Source: Fodinibacter sp038258215 (GTDB lineage Bacteria; Actinomycetota; Actinomycetes; Actinomycetales; Dermatophilaceae). Taken from it: 64,000 bases of DNA. Positions 63,621 through 64,000 of the stretch are shown one piece after another. The translations under genes and the position numbers were made by a program. Under the pieces are notes generated by a model, which was not told the DNA's origin, made no database searches, and saw only the letters and a list, made by a program, of their open reading frames with translations. How positions within the stretch are numbered: position 1 is the first letter of the stretch; every line of letters begins with the position of its first letter. Location of the stretch: positions 20,599-84,598 of the forward strand of contig JBBSQC010000013.1 of NCBI GenBank assembly GCA_038258215.1, read 5' to 3'.

Positions 63621-64000
<380 letters not shown>

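Overview
The window is one strand-mixed stretch of a very GC-rich chromosome. Third codon positions are mostly G or C, GTG starts are common, and antisense frames stay open for hundreds of codons. Gene content and order (ctaC-ctaD-ctaF next to ctaE-qcrCAB, PriA in place of HisA/TrpF, glnA2-glnE, argCJBDFRH) point to an actinobacterium. The partial 16S rRNA at the right edge and the overall layout fit the family Intrasporangiaceae (Janibacter / Phycicoccus / Tetrasphaera relatives). The genus is inference.

Layout. 1-8.3 kb: end of a GST-like reductase, nadA, a membrane-anchored lipase-like hydrolase, a DinB protein, glycerate kinase, an A-type Fe-S carrier, an adenosine-kinase-like PfkB kinase, aat, and a TusA-like protein overlapping a cysteine-desulfurase-like protein that has lost its PLP lysine. 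8.3-17.2 kb: the aerobic respiratory chain, with ctaC, ctaD and ctaF on + and ctaE-qcrC-qcrA-qcrB on -, separated by a metallopeptidase and an MBL hydrolase. 17.2-23.2 kb: a receiver-like protein, trpD, a short repeat pair, a stand-alone Lrp sensor domain, a DEDDh/UvrC-like fusion nuclease, a methyltransferase divergent from an HxlR regulator, and a small CxxC protein. 23.2-26.2 kb: an accessory patch with a YefM-YoeB toxin-antitoxin pair and unknown small proteins. 26.3-32.2 kb: methyltransferase, panB, glnA2 and glnE. 32.3-40.3 kb: histidine genes hisD-hisC-hisB-hyp-hisH-priA-sseB, split by a broken HNH/DUF222 element that carries a LexA-type SOS box. 40.3-43.8 kb: infC-rpmI-rplT-rRNA methyltransferase and an orphan PAS histidine kinase. 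43.8-46.8 kb: catalase and an MFS transporter. 46.8-51.4 kb: pheS-pheT-SDR. 51.5-59.2 kb: an almost gap-free arginine operon, argC-ACT-argJ-argB-argD-argF-argR-argH. 59.2-62.9 kb: 3-methyladenine glycosylase, a lipoprotein, adenosine deaminase family protein and tyrS. 62.9-64 kb: rRNA promoter and leader region and the 5' end of 16S rRNA.

How it fits together. Most of the window is core metabolism: terminal respiration, NAD, pantothenate, His, Trp and Arg synthesis, nitrogen control and translation. Two regulatory habits stand out. Many unlinked genes have a TANNNT -10 box only 6-7 nt before the start codon, implying leaderless mRNAs. Genes inside operons instead start at 4-nt ATGA/GTGA overlaps or 1-nt TGATG overlaps.

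The best leads for new biology are: the desulfurase-like protein without PLP ligands coupled to a TusA-like protein; the ACT protein inserted between argC and argJ; the SOS-box-bearing HNH element inside the his locus; a 25-nt AT-rich palindrome and several other unexplained repeats; and an apparent ATC start for IF-3 behind a leader hairpin. No tRNA, CRISPR array or intact insertion sequence was seen.
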